Of a stretch of 64,000 nucleotides of DNA, positions 32,960 to 45,200 are shown one piece after another (position 1 is the first letter of the stretch; every line of letters starts with the position of its first letter). Source of the DNA: Heterocephalus glaber (lineage: Eukaryota > Chordata > Mammalia > Rodentia > Bathyergidae); NCBI RefSeq assembly GCF_000247695.1, contig NW_004624782.1:11322233-11386232 (forward strand). The letters are read 5' to 3'. The notes beneath the pieces were generated by a model. It ran no database searches, was not told where the DNA came from, and saw only the letters and a program-made list of their open reading frames with translations. The position numbers and the translations under genes are program-made.

Positions 32960-33330
32960 CAGCCTGCAATTATTGTATACTCTTCTATTATGTATAATTA
33001 TATGCCTCAGGCAGGGAGGATGCAGTTATGAATAAAACACCATCCCTGGCTTTGAGGCCATCTCTTTATAGGGACAAGGGAGATCTTAACAGGCAAAGGA
33101 AACCTCATGTGACCACTCTTCTACAGAAGGCAACTGAGTGCCATAAATGCACAAATAAAAAGCCACCTATCCTTCCAGAAGGGAAAGTAGGAGAGAAGAA
33201 AACACACGGTAGAGGTTGCAGCAGAGGGATGTGCCTGTCAGAGAGAGCAACCCTGCCTTTGTGCTTAGGAGACCTTGAGATGAAGCAAAGCAGGCTGGAA
33301 GAAGACAGAATGAGGTTAAGGGAAAGCCAC
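32960..33330 (-). mobile_element. L2 LINE fragment, antisense
   Basis: 'ggcagggaggatgcagttatgaataaaacaccatccctggctttgagg' corresponds to the reversed L2 'gatacagcagtgaacaaaacagac...ccctgccctcatgg' block. The right part is weak. Confidence 0.45.
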
Positions 33331-35059
33331 ATAAATCAGGGTCTCTGGTTTTGCCTCAGATATGGTTGTTTTGTTTGGGTTTTGGTTTTGTTGTATTTTT
33401 TGAGTTTTATGTTGAGACAAAGCAAGCACCATGGTGTATGTCAGAGTAATGATAAGAAGCAGCTATGAGTCTAAGCTGGGTGAGGAATTCTTCAAATAGT
33501 CTCTTCTAGCCATAAATACAGAATGGTTTTCTTTCTTCCTTTGCTTAACATTTTTCTTTTTTCTGTAAGAGCACCACTTTTCATATTCTTACCTCCAGCT
33601 GTATAGGTGGTATATTCACCTTCTTTTATATTTTCCTAAGTCTCATACTTAATATAGAATTTCTAGGGCACAATGTCCTAGAAATTGCCATCTAATATGA
33701 AAAAATAAGACCTCAACTTTCTGCTTCAGGAATGTAGGAACACAGAGATATAGGAGCTTTGGGGCACATGTGGATTTTGATATACAGAATGAAGATGATT
33801 GTGTCTGATTGCATCTGTAATGAACCCTCATGATTTTAGATTAGGGTTATGTGGCCATCTCAATTAATGGGCAATAGATTCTATGGATATAACTCTAGGT
33901 GATCATACTTTTCCTTCGGTATCAATTACTTTGAATGCTTAAATATCCCATTTCCTGAGATTTTTATTGTTCAATTTTCTTGTTATGTGACCCTCCCTCC
34001 CCTCAAGTTAAAGTTGCTAACACAGTGAGGTCTTAGTTCTGGCTCTAAAATGAGCAGAGCCAGAGAACTCAGGTTTGGTGAGGGAATGGTTTGTGCTTCT
34101 GGGTGTCTGGAATATTCCATGACAAATGCTGCCAAGATTAGAGACTCAGCTCTTTTCCCTAGTGCTCCAACAATATTGGAAAAGAAAAAACAATTAAAGA
34201 CAAGTTTAATTAACTTGTCAAAAAGGAAAAAAATTACAGAATGTCTATGTGTGAAATTAAGAACAAATCTAATGATCAAAGAGGTTGGGAAGGGGATGGT
34301 TTCAGAAGGCACATTTCATGTTCAGTCCCTAATATCACTGAATCTCCTCGGAATCAAATCAAATCATCAAATCATTTCAGCTTTGGGGTTTCTGTAGCAG
34401 GAGGATCTCTGCAGGTGGAATTTGATGGAAATGAATCATGGAGGTGACCCTATCGGCCTGAAGCCCCCACATGTGTCCATCGTCAGGGCCTCTGGCCCTG
34501 GGCTCTTCTCGGGGGAGAGTCCAGGCCATAGTCAGGGCTGAGGTACAGAAAGAAAGCAGAGGTGAGATGAGAAGAAAGAGAATCTGAGTCAGGTAAGCAA
34601 GTGCTGTCGTCTCCATGTCTGGATGGGCGAGTGTGACTCGAGTGTAGGTGAGAAGTGATTGCTCTTCTCCACCCATATTTGTGTAAAGTGCCATTGCCCT
34701 CGGCCTGCACAGTGACTGCATGTCTCTGCCCCTCTTGGCCATAGTGGGGCCACCTCACTACTTTTGCCACTGTTTTTGTGGGCTGGGGGTAAAGTGAATT
34801 GTGGCACTGCTGACCAGCTGATGAAGGTGCAGAGTGCCTGGTCCACATCCCTTCTCCCCCTTTTCTTATCCTGGGTGATGTGGTGTGGACCTAGGCCCTG
34901 CAGGAGAGTGGAGCCCCACAGCGGAAGGAGCCAGCTGCCTGGGTGACTGTGGGTAGAAGGACCGGCCCTCTCCACACACACTGTACTGAAAATGACCAGG
35001 AAACAACTTTTATGATGTCTAGGTACTGAGAGTTGGGGGTGTTTGCACAGTCTAACGTA
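33331..35059. other. No gene recognised
   Basis: A T-rich stretch (33355-33415) with GTTTTG units, AT-rich sequence, then higher GC at 34440-34960. Four overlapping minus-strand frames (up to 158 codons, 34377-35065) run through the GC-rich part; none shows a domain or consistent conservation signature. Confidence 0.4.
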
Positions 35060-35260
35060 ACTCAATAGTAACCTTGGGCAAATGATTTAATCTCTTTGAG
35101 TCTTATTTGTAAAATGGGCATAATGAAATCCTTGCCTTTATAGGACTTTTGAGATAGAACTGTTGGGAAGGTTAAATGGGATGCTTATCATAGTAGTTGA
35201 CATGGAGCAGTGACTCAGTAAATAGATGTGAAGCAGTAGGCTGCTTTTCTTGAATAGCTC
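35060..35260 (+). mobile_element. MIR SINE
   Basis: Good sense MIR: 'taaccttgggcaaatgatttaatctctttgagtcttatttgtaaaatgggcataatgaaatc', 'gggaaggttaaatgggatgc', 'agtgactcagtaaatagatg'. Confidence 0.8.
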
Positions 35261-35379
35261 ACTTGTTTTATTATACATTGCTGTTTTCATAAGATTAATA
35301 GTAGCTTATTCACACACTGTTATTGTTACTAGATTAGTAGCTGCAGTATTGGTGTTAGTTATAATATAATCTCATTCAT

Positions 35380-35450
35380 TATCTAACTAATATTACTGAA
35401 CACCTACTACATGCCAGACATAATGAGAGCTTCCGAGGATATAGTCGTAA
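35380..35450 (-). mobile_element. L2 LINE 3' fragment, antisense
   Basis: 'attactgaacacctactacatgccagacataatgagagcttccgaggatatagtcg' is the reversed L2 terminus. Confidence 0.65.
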
Positions 35451-36849
35451 TTAAGAAAAATTCTCCTGTGTACCGGGCAATCTTGGAGTTTTATATTCAC
35501 TGGGTTATTCTAAGGCTTTCAGGTCACTTTCAGACTCAGATCCTGACTTGACGTCTGACCCAGAGATGAGAACTCCTGAACACGGCTGCTCACTGAAGCC
35601 TACCTCCTGCCCTTGGCATTCAGAACCAAGAATCTGTATCCAAAGTAAAGAGAATGTGAGTTGTTTATGTTGACCCCAAATCCACTGCCATTGTTCTGTC
35701 GAGAACACCCCAATCATCCCATTGGGCACTGCCCCTACAGTACTTTAGGATTGTGTATTTTTGATGGCACTGACTACACAGAGAGTCTTACTCTTGGGGT
35801 GAACAATCAGAGCCCTCCACAACCCCTGAGGACAGTCATCAGGGGATAGGGGTGTGACCCAAGATGGGTCAATAAAGGAAACCTCAGGACTTTCTCAAGA
35901 ATACTGGCAAGGTATCTTCTCATCACCCTGCAGTTATTAGGCTGGTAAGACGTAAGCATGAAGCTCTGGAACTGCTGAGAGCCATTGCCTGCCTGAGATA
36001 ATGCCAACTTCAAGAAAACTGAATCAAGAGAAGGTTGCAAGTTCCTAAAGATCATTTGAGCTTCTGGATCCCACTATTTCTTCAATCCTACCCTTGAACT
36101 TGTCTGTTAATTCAGCCAAAGGATTCGTTACCTCAGGGAGTTCTTTTTGGTGCTTGATTCCTTGGGGCCAAAGTATTCCTGAGTGTTGTCTGTCATTCTC
36201 TTTGGGGACTTTGGTCTGAGACGTCACTTGCCTACCTAAGAAAAAATGTCATCATTTCTTTAGACTGCTAGGTGGTCTCCAGTATTGCCCCAGTGTGGGC
36301 CACCTCCCACTAATACATCCAAACTCCCAGGCTTATGCACACTGTTAAAGATTCCTCGGGAGTGTGGGTGAGGCTGGGCCAGATGTCACTGTCCCCATTC
36401 TACCCACCCTGGTTTCTTCCTCCCCTCTAGCAGCCTTGGTTCTCCTGTCCCATCATGACTTTTAGGTAAGATTTCCCCATTAATGACAAACACTCCACTT
36501 CAGTATAGATCTTCTTTTAAAACTTTTTGTTCTGTAAACTGGTAGACTGTAACCTCTGGGGAAATTTAAGGGGCCTATGTCTCTCCTCTGGTGTCTTGTT
36601 TCCGGAGCCTGTATAGAAATACTATTTTCTGCCCAAGACAAGAATCACTTTGGTTTAGTTTTTTTCATTAAAATTCAAATTAATTTAATAAAATATGGGA
36701 TTGTAAATTAATGAACCTCCTGCAGAATCTACACAATATATGCCTCTCACGTAACTGTGGAATTTCTTCTATTAACAATATCTGGACTTCCCAGGGGGAC
36801 TTAGTCAGCTAAAATCATTCTTATCAGCTCAGTCCAATTAAGAGCGGGT
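35451..36849. other. No gene recognised
   Basis: Mixed sequence with frames below 85 codons and no identified repeat. Confidence 0.45.
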
Positions 36850-36965
36850 TTCTTCACTCAAATACAGATTCACAAATGCATCCTAAGGATCTGCTGTGTA
36901 CCAAGTCCTGTGCATGGCACTTCCACATGCATCACCTCCTGGAATCCCATGGGCACTGACCATAG
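36850..36965 (-). mobile_element. MIR SINE fragment, antisense
   Basis: 'ggatctgctgtgtaccaagtcctgtgcatggcacttccacatgcatcacctcc' is the reversed MIR start region. It breaks off at the adjoining LTR. Confidence 0.55.
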
Positions 36966-37345
36966 GATGAGTCTTTGTGTCCCCACAAAGTCCCTATGTT
37001 GTTACCCCAACCCCTGCGGTAATGGCATTCGGAGGTGGAGCCTCTGAGAAGTGGTTGAATTCAGAAGAGTTCTTGAGCATGGGACCCTCATGTTGGTATC
37101 CTTACAAGAGAAAGGGACCAGGGTTTGTCTTCTCCATACTATATAAGAACACAGTGAGAAAGCGGCTCTCCGCAAATGAGGAAGGGACCCTCGGCAAACG
37201 CCTGATGGATCACGCTGGTACTCTGATCTCACACATCCAGTCTCCAGGACTGTGAGAAACAGGGATCCATTATTTATGCTACTCAGTCTGCAGTATTTTG
37301 TCATAGCTGCCCAACACATTCCTACCATTCTAGATGTAAATAATG
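36966..37345 (+). mobile_element. MLT1-type MaLR LTR
   Basis: Near-complete sense LTR: 'gtctttgtgtccccacaaagtcc', 'taatggcattcggaggtggagcctc', 'gagaaagggaccag', 'agaacacagtgagaaagcgg', and end 'ccagtctccaggactgtgagaaacaggg...ttgtcatagctgcccaacacattc'. Block order agrees with MLT1 family LTRs. Confidence 0.85.
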
Positions 37346-37609
37346 TGAGCATAATCTATGCAACTATTGTCCCAACCCTTTTGGCAAGTTGATGTATCTA
37401 GGAGAGAATACGCAGACCATTAGGATCCCCAGTCACTCTGATTTCACCACACTGGGAGTATATTACACTCCTGGGGTGAAGGGAAACTGTATATTTAAAA
37501 GAAATAATAAAATGATATGGCTACATTGTAGGTTCTGGTCCCAATTTAAAAAATTCTATCCTATGAAAAACTTCAGAGGGAGGTAATAGAAGGAAAAGCT
37601 GTAAATGCT

Positions 37610-37855
37610 TCCTGGAAGTTAATATATATTGCAATTTACTGAGTGATAAGTATGCATTGAGAGTAGTTATTAATAGTTCACTGGATCTGTACAACAAACA
37701 TATCCAGTGAGAGTTAGTATTAGCATCTTTCATTTACAGATTAAAAGAACAAGACACAGGAAGTTTAAATAAGCTGCCTAGATTCACCCAGCAAGTCAGC
37801 AGAGAATCAGAAAATTTTCTCCAGAGCCTAAAAGCTTAACTGCCATGCTGTTTTG
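37610..37855 (-). mobile_element. MIR SINE, antisense
   Basis: 'gagttagtattagcatctttcatttacagattaaaagaacaagacacaggaagtttaaataagctgcctagattcacccagcaagtcagcagagaatcag' follows the reversed MIR order through the core. Confidence 0.75.
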
Positions 37856-37974
37856 ATTCATATACATTAAAGGTGTTAGTGTATTAAACAGGCAGTAGGA
37901 AAGATACATGTTCAGATGATTTATGGTGATGGGCAGGTATGGTATGTATTCTGATAAAATCAGGGAAGTATCAT

Positions 37975-38335
37975 TCACTTATTTGGTGCCTATGTTACAT
38001 CAGCAACTGTGATAAGAACTGTAGATCCAATGATTAATAGGAAAAACAAATAAACACAATGATACAATAAAACAAAATGATACAAAGATTGAATTAATGG
38101 ACCGGGGTATACAAAAGGCATGTGGTGTGCTGAAGAACTCAGAGAAGAGCAGCAAAACTTTCACAGATGAGTGAGAGCCAGCTTGTACTGCACCATTGCT
38201 GAAGAGGCTGGAAGCCAGATATGCAGGAATGTGTACTTTATCTACCATTTTTGCTTTTTATTACAAGCAATGAAAAGTCAACTAAGTTTGAAGCAAGGGA
38301 GTAACATGAGCAACGCTGACTTTGGCAGCCTAAGA
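37975..38335 (-). mobile_element. L2 LINE fragment, antisense
   Basis: 'atttggtgcctatgttacatcagcaactgtgataagaactgtagatccaatgattaatagg', then 'aggctggaagccagat' and 'aagcaagggagtaacatgagc', matching reversed L2 in order. Confidence 0.65.
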
Positions 38336-39766
38336 AACTCCAAGATTTGAGAGCTTAGTGGTCCATGGAAGACCAGGAATATGGAATGACAATTCTGATA
38401 ATCATCTTCCCTAGAAGCATCTGCCTCGGGTGGACTCTCGGGAGCCAACCTGGGGAGCCCTGTTGGGTGGAGTTGCCATCAGGGCCCCTCTAGTGTATAT
38501 GGTTTCCATCTTTTTAGCTCATCACTGATTGCTTTTGTCTTAGTCACCTAAGTAATCAAGACCTAAAGCAACCATCTGTAGCCAAAGCAGGGCTGCTTTA
38601 ATCCTCACACATGGGACCAGCTCTTGATACTGCAAGGAGCCACCCAAGGCTGCTTCCCTTACAAGGAAAGAGCATGGAGCGTTTCAGGATTTTCTCCATA
38701 GAAGGAGGACTTAGGGAACAAATGATGCTTGGATGAAAGTTCAAAGTATTTCTTAACTAATGGAGAAGACAGATCACAAAGGTTCATTACCCTGCTTCTG
38801 CACCTCACATCCATAGGTAGCAGAGTACAGATGAGCACACCTCATCCCCCCCCTCAAGTCCAGCTCCCTTGCCTGCGCCCCAGATCTGACCCCACCATTG
38901 ACCTTGTGATGGCCTCACAGTGCCATGTGCAGCTTCACCACTTCCCACAGCACCAAACACAAAAGGAAGGCCAACTTCACCAGAGTGGGAGCCCACCTCT
39001 GCTCTGTTCTTATTGTCCACAGCAGTGCTTAGCACATAACAGGTACACAGGCAGTACGTGGTGAATGATTCAAATAAATCCCATTTGCAAGATCCTAAGG
39101 GATTAACGTTTCTGCCTTCATATCTTAAAGGTTTAATACTAAATTTTTTTCACAATGCAGCAGGAACTCCTTCTCCACTACCAATACCTTCAGGTGCTGT
39201 ACAGAAGAAGCAAGATCCCTTTTCATAATAATCATATAGCTATCTGAGGACAGTTACTGAGTCTTCCTTGACATTTCTTACCCAATAGAATATCTTTAGT
39301 TTCTTAATGTCCCTCGTCCCATGTGCTTGTGTTTGGTTTCGAATCTTCCTACTTTCCTTTGTGGAGAGCACATAGACTTTTCATGTCACCTCACCCCAAT
39401 TATGTCATGGCCACCAACATGTCCTTACCATCCACTGCAGTGCTGTCCACACAGGCGGAGCTCAGCAATCTACAGTCATACACCCCAAGCGTTCACCCCC
39501 GTCTCCTCTGACCTGGGACACTAAGCAGGGTGGGGCTGGTTAGCATGTGGGTGGGGAGTGCTGGGCACACTTGTCAGATGAATTAATTAAAGGGTGAATA
39601 TATTTTATTGTTATGCTATTGTAATAGCACACTCCGTCCTAAAGACATAATATTCCAAATTCAGTCTGACTAGAGTTGGAACCATCACTTTCTTCAAGTA
39701 CTATTTTTCTATTACTGTGATCTAAGGCACAAGAGTATTTAGTTGTGAGTGTGAGTGTTTGTGTGT

Positions 39767-39802
<36 letters not shown>

Positions 39803-41089
39803 CTGTTTCATGACCAAATTGAAGTATGATGGTGTTGCTTCTAGAACTCACCCAGGCCCGGAGACCTATGGGTTGCTCAGAGTCAGGCAGGAGAAACAAA
39901 TGAAGATTGCATAAGACAAAGCTTGGCTCTGAGCGAGCAGTTTTAGAGATTAGCCATAGAGGAACTGGGGACACACATCGTGTGTGCATCAGAAGCAACG
40001 TAACGGTAGGCTCCACAGGTGAGGAACCAGGCAGCAGTGTCAAGGGGGCAGGTGGGTGCTGACATCAGGCTGACTGATCTAGGGAAGGGGACTGGTCAAA
40101 AGCCAAACCTTGAGATGCAGACCTGTATGGGAACAGGTTGGGGTTGCCATAACCTAGAGGGTTATACTAGGGACTCCCAGCTCAATCCGTGTGTCATCTT
40201 GAGTCTTTGGTCTCAGGGCTAAATGATCTAAAAGGACATTTTTGGAGTAAATAGGCCCCCAGAACTCCATGTCAAGGAGAATGTTTTTGTTCTAAGCAAA
40301 ACTTTAAAAGGATGTAAACTTTCCATAACTAAGGGACTCCAAAGTAGAACTGATGAAGAAAATGGTTTGTTTCACTGGTCTGCCACAATCCAGGGGTTAA
40401 ATTGTATCTCAGGACCAGTAGAGGTTTCTGTTCCACAAGGCTGTCAAAGGAAATGGGTTCTCATACTGCACTGACCTGTATGTTAAAAGCTCATTTGTCA
40501 GCATCATGTCTGTACTGTATCCCCCAGGAAGAAAGAGAGGAAGAAAGGGAATTGATTTGTAGGAAATAGGACAAAGCTCTTATATATCACGTCTAGGTGC
40601 CTTCTATAGCAACCAAGAACCTGATTACCCAGCCACATCGAGGTGCAAGGGATGAAGGCGATGCAGGCTTAACTGGGAATTTCCACAAGTTGTGTCTTCC
40701 CATAACAGATGCTGACTCTGTTTAGATGCAAAGTAGTTATTGGGATTCAACACTTGTAGAACAAAAACCATGACACAGGATTAGGTAGAGAAGTCCACTG
40801 TGCGATGCCTTGGGCAGCCTGCTGGTACCTTCTGGGGGAGAGGTGACCTTCCTGAGCTCAGCCAGCTTGTCCTTTGTTTCCTTGCCACACTCGTTGCTAG
40901 ATGTAGGCAACGCCAACCCCAGGATCAGCAGCAGCTCATGGGAGGCAAGGAAGACCCTGAAGGAGCTAACAGATTATACTTGTCTGCTCATCATCCTCCC
41001 CACTACTGAGTAATAAGTCTTTCCTTGAAGAGGCACCTGGACAGTGCCTCTCAGTGCTGACCACAGGTAACACAAATCTTGCAGCAAAC
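38336..41089. other. No gene recognised; GT microsatellite and short L2/MIR piece
   Basis: Positions 39010-39070 ('cagcagtgcttagcacataacaggtacacaggcagtacgtggtgaatgattcaa') look like an L2/MIR end. Positions 39690-39735 ('ttttctattactgtgatctaagg') may start an antisense MaLR-like LTR interrupted by the GT repeat. The remaining sequence holds only short overlapping frames. Confidence 0.4.
39744..39801 (+). repeat. (GT)n microsatellite, interrupted
   Basis: GTGAGTGTGAGTGTTT leads into GT repeats with one AT interruption at 39771; about 40 bases are pure or nearly pure. Confidence 0.95.
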
Positions 41090-41460
41090 TAGGGGAGAAA
41101 AGATATTGGGAGCACAGAGTGGTTTGAGGTCGTGGGGTGGGGAAGGAATTCAGACTCTTACTGGATTTCAGCAGTGAGTGAGGATACAGGACCTGACTAC
41201 TCAGAGACAGAAATGAGCAAGAAGACAAATAAGTAAGATGATTGCAGGTAATGAAAGATGCTGTGAAAGTACTCCAGTGAAGTAAGGGAACGGGGAGTGA
41301 TGGTGGTGGAAACTGTTTTAGATGGAACATTCAGGAATGACTTCTGGGAGGAGGGCGGATCTGTACTAAGGACAGAATGATGAAGACAGGGAGCAGCATT
41401 CCAGGAAGAGGATCAACGTGTGCAGATGACAGGGGTGAGCACAACTCTTCCAATGAATAG
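41090..41460 (-). mobile_element. L2 LINE fragment, antisense
   Basis: 'gtaatgaaagatgctgtgaaagtactcc', 'ggaatgacttctgggaggagg', 'aggaagaggatcaacgtgtgcag' follow the reversed L2 order ('gagcagaggaggtgacatttgagctgagac' region). Confidence 0.6.
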
Positions 41461-44169
41461 AAAAAAGCGACTATGACATGAGCTTATTTATGCAGGAGGG
41501 GATCTAAACCATGTGGCTAAAGAGGTGGACAAAAATCGGATAATGCTATATTTAGACCAAGAAATTAGCATTACATCTACGAGTGAGAAGAGGCATTGTA
41601 AGTGTGGGATACCAGAGTATACTGCCCTCCCCCGTAGGATGGATTGTTGAGCTGAAGACTACTAAGAAGCAAATGAAGGTGAGCTCTCTGCCTTCCCTCT
41701 ATTTGCCAAAAGCAGAACAAGGATTGCCAAGGACAGAAGGTGTCTGCACCGCTTCCGGCTTCCACAAGGGAAAACAAAGACTCATCACTGAAGACAACTT
41801 ACAGCCCAGCCAGCTGGGGACAGAGGGGACCCGGTTAGCGTTAGCAAGCTTTACCATCCAGTCTTGCCCTCCGCCAGGGTGCTACCTCTGGAGACACAAA
41901 GCCTCCCCTTTGCATTGTCAGTTCTCTAAAAATGCATAGTTCTTTGTTAAGATTCTGTGTAAAGTAGAATTCAAACCCAACTCTGAGAACTCTGATTCCC
42001 TCAGTATCGCGTGCATATGTTAAATATAAGGTTAATAAACTTCCATGCTTTTTTCTTGTTAATCTTGTAACAGAGGTCTGTTCCAAATAAGAAACTGTGG
42101 GGGTTGCCCTTTCTCAACACAAGTATTAAAATCAGGAAATGATTTTAACCATTTTAATCAAGTTCTAATAAATTTGCTATATTTTCGTGGAGAAATTATT
42201 TCTAGAACTAACTCTTTAAACCTCTTTAACTTTTGGATCAATTTTCTACACAGTATAGTTAAATCACTTTTTTCTTCTTTTATTCTACTGAAATTATTTT
42301 CATATGGCTCAATCTCACAGCAAATATTTCACCCTTATTATAGGTACAAGCAATGGTTCTGATAAGCGTGACATAGGAACTGAAATGTGTCCAGGCCAGC
42401 CCTGTATCTATGAGCAAGAGATTTATCTTCATGCCAAAAACTAGCACCCCATAAAAATAGTTTTTTATTCTCTACTATGTCCTGACTCATTTCTCCTTGA
42501 ATTTCTTTATACTTTTTTTCCTGATCATTTCAGTTTCTTCTCAGGTTTCATATAAAACAAGTTTTTTTTCTCAAGTTCCACGTGAGTGAAATCTTCCTTT
42601 ATTTAAAGGAAATAATGCCAATTCAAAATAGTGTAATAAAATTGGACTGTATTATTTTATAACAAGCTTTAGGTGTGACTGGATCCAGGGACTTGAATGA
42701 CATGTACATTTCATAGTGCTCTCTATTTCTCTCAGATGTGCTTTATCCTCTGTTGAACAGTTACTTTATAGCCCAAGCCATCTCCATGTGGTAGTCCAGA
42801 GCAGCTCCATAGACAGATAATCTACCACTTATCAGAGAGGGAGAGGGGAAGGGAGGGAGAGAGAATCTTTTTTCTAAAATATCTGGCAAACAACCCAGGA
42901 CCAGTTCTACCTTTGGGTCATGCACCCCCACTGAAACCAATTATTTAGCAAAAGGGATATAGGATTTGATGGGTTAGCCTTCTCTTGGGGGCACATATAC
43001 AGTAAAGGCTTCCTATACCACATCAGTTTAAAATAAAGAAGTAATTTTCCTATAAGAAAAATCAACTTGCTAACAGAATGAGAGGGAACAAATGGTGGTC
43101 CAACCACTGCAGCACCTGGCTCAGGATACCTTTTGTATTTGCAGCCCACCAGTTCCCTTCAGAGCTGTTTTCTTTGGCTGTAGCTTGCACTCGGCCTTTG
43201 GGTCCTCTTTGTTTCTGAAGTTCGAGCATTATCCTCACCTGGTCCAGCGCAATTGCTGCTCTCTGACCTGCATGGAACCCTTTTACCACTAAATTCATCT
43301 GAGACCCAGGAATAAGGCCCAGGATGGAGCAAATCTATCTGAAGCTGGTTGTTAAGACAGCTACCACTTCATCCTATTTGGCAATGTAGTTCTTTTCAGT
43401 ATCTGCTACAGCCTCTGGTTGCTGAGCCACTGCTTAATTCAAAGGCAAAAGCCAAAGCAAGGAAAGGAAATGAAATCCTCTCATTAAATCTGTGCTCAGT
43501 AGCGCATGTGCATAATTCATTCCATCACCATCAAATATAAATGTCCCGGTGTCAGGGGGAAACGAGCCCACACCAAAAAAGTCTGAGCCCACTTAGAAGG
43601 CGATGTCAGGAAGAGACAAGTCTTGCAACAACCTTCCCAGAGCAGTAATGAGATCTGGCACCAGAGTGCTTCCCACAAGGCTCTGGATGAGGGCACGCTC
43701 AGCAGCAGGGCTTCCCTGCCAGCCTCTCTGCAGGCACTTTCGTGTTTATAAACTCAGCTCCAGAATCCCTCTGAGCATGGCTGGGCTGCCAGAGCTTCTG
43801 AAGTGTGTGGAATGAAGCCTCCCTAGACTGTGGATTAGACAGGTAAATTAAGTGGAGCAAGTGTGGGATCCTGCTGTCAAATTCTGCTCAACCGCAAAAA
43901 GCATCACCTCCAACCTACAGCCTCGACTCCACCGAGCTCCAGAGCCAGAGTTGACCCCAGTGGGAAGGGTTATTAGAAAGCCCATTGCCTTGAATGTCGT
44001 GGTACAGAGACAGGAAGGAGTCTGATAACTCAGAAGTGAGAGCCTTACCATTAACTTATCAAAATGAAGTGTACTGTCCACCTCTGCTCCAAACAAAGCA
44101 CATAGCCTGATTCTTTCTAGGGAAATTGCCTCCTGCTTCTATGACCAGACTTGATAATTCATAACCTTT
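41461..44169. other. No gene recognised
   Basis: Contains a GA-rich patch at 42835-42865 and AT-rich stretches. The frames at 41577-41939 overlap on both strands. The block 43550-43820 is more GC-rich and might be an old LTR, but is unassigned. Confidence 0.4.
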
Positions 44170-44219
44170 TCCTCCTCTTCATCCTCCTCCTCCATGTCAT
44201 TGTCATCATCATCATCGCT
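44170..44219 (+). repeat. TCC/CAT triplet-rich simple sequence
   Basis: Imperfect TCC and ATC/CAT units (cctcctcttcatcctcctcc, then tcatcatcatcatc) directly abut the start of an LTR. Confidence 0.85.
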
Positions 44220-44590
44220 GTAGTTTGGATCTTAAATATCCCTCCAAGGTCAGGTGTGAAAGCTCTGTTCCCAGCTGATGTCAATGTTGGGAAGAGGTGG
44301 ATAAGAAGCCAGGCCGATTGGGAGGATGATCAGTCATTGGAAGCGTACTCCTGAAGGAGACATCAGACTCTGGCCCCTTTCTCTCTCTCTCTGCTTCCTG
44401 GCTGCCGTGAAGTTAACAACCTCCTTCACCACATGCTCCTGTCACCGTGATGTTCTGCCTTGCCACAGATCTAAAGGAACAAGGCCAAATGACCATGGGC
44501 TAAACCCTCTGAAAAAATGAGCCCAAATAAATCTTTCCTCCCTGTAAGTTGTCCATCTCAGGTATTGTATCCCAGCAATGGACACCACCA
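44217..44590 (+). mobile_element. MaLR-type LTR, near complete
   Basis: Start 'gctgtagtttggatcttaaatatccctcc', middle 'gttcccagctgatgtcaatgttgggaagaggtgg' and 'ctctgcttcctggctgccgtgaa', end 'ctaaaccctctgaaaaaatgagcccaaataaatctttcctccctgtaagttg...tcaggtattgtatcccagcaatgg'. AATAAA at about 44525 is the polyadenylation signal. One of the best-preserved LTRs here. Confidence 0.85.
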
Positions 44591-44599
44591 TCCTGTTCA

Positions 44600-44735
44600 T
44601 TTAACACACAGCATATTCTGAGCATTACGTTGGGTGCTTTGCGTGTATAATCTCATTTTATCCTCAAATATATGAATTCTCCCATTTTCAGAGGTTTTCC
44701 AACAGCTTTCTAGAATGCTTTTACCCAGCTCTTCA
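44600..44735 (-). mobile_element. MIR SINE fragment, antisense
   Basis: 'tctgagcattacgttgggtgctttgcgtgtataatctcattttatcctcaaat' followed by 'ctcccattttcagagg': reversed MIR. Confidence 0.7.
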
Positions 44736-45039
44736 GAAAGCCACTGGCCCGTCGTTATCCTAGCCTCTAGCAAACTCTCAGCTCTTAGGAGACTTCCCTG
44801 GTGCCCTGGGTTCTAGTGAGACACCATCTCACTCAGTCAGTCAGAGGGCACTCGTTTCCTTTTGTGGCGCTTAGCACCATACAAGGGAGTCATTAGTATT
44901 TATGTGTTCAGTTGTTTATCTCCCATAGTAGAGTGTAAGCAACGAGGAATGGAAAAAGAACAGCATTTGGTCTTGTTGCTTGCTAAATCATCTCTTCCCG
45001 GAAAAGCACTCTGAATAGTGTCAGTGCTCAAAAAAGTAT

Positions 45040-45200
45040 TTGTGAAAAGAATGAACAACTCCATGAGGAAGGCAATAGCATAATCCACATTTTACTGGTA
45101 AGGAAATTAAAGCATAGACCATGTGTATAATTAATTATTTCCCCAAGACCCTTGGAATATAAGGGTGAGCACCGAGTTAGGAAATTGGCACTCTGTTCTT
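45040..45200 (-). mobile_element. MIR SINE fragment, antisense
   Basis: 'atgaggaaggcaatagcataatccacattttactggtaaggaaattaaagca' then 'ttccccaagaccc': reversed MIR core. Confidence 0.7.

Noticed and set aside
34377..35065. Three overlapping minus-strand frames of 121-158 codons in a GC-richer patch
   Set aside because: Three different frames are open at once, which reflects low stop density rather than selection; no family recognised.
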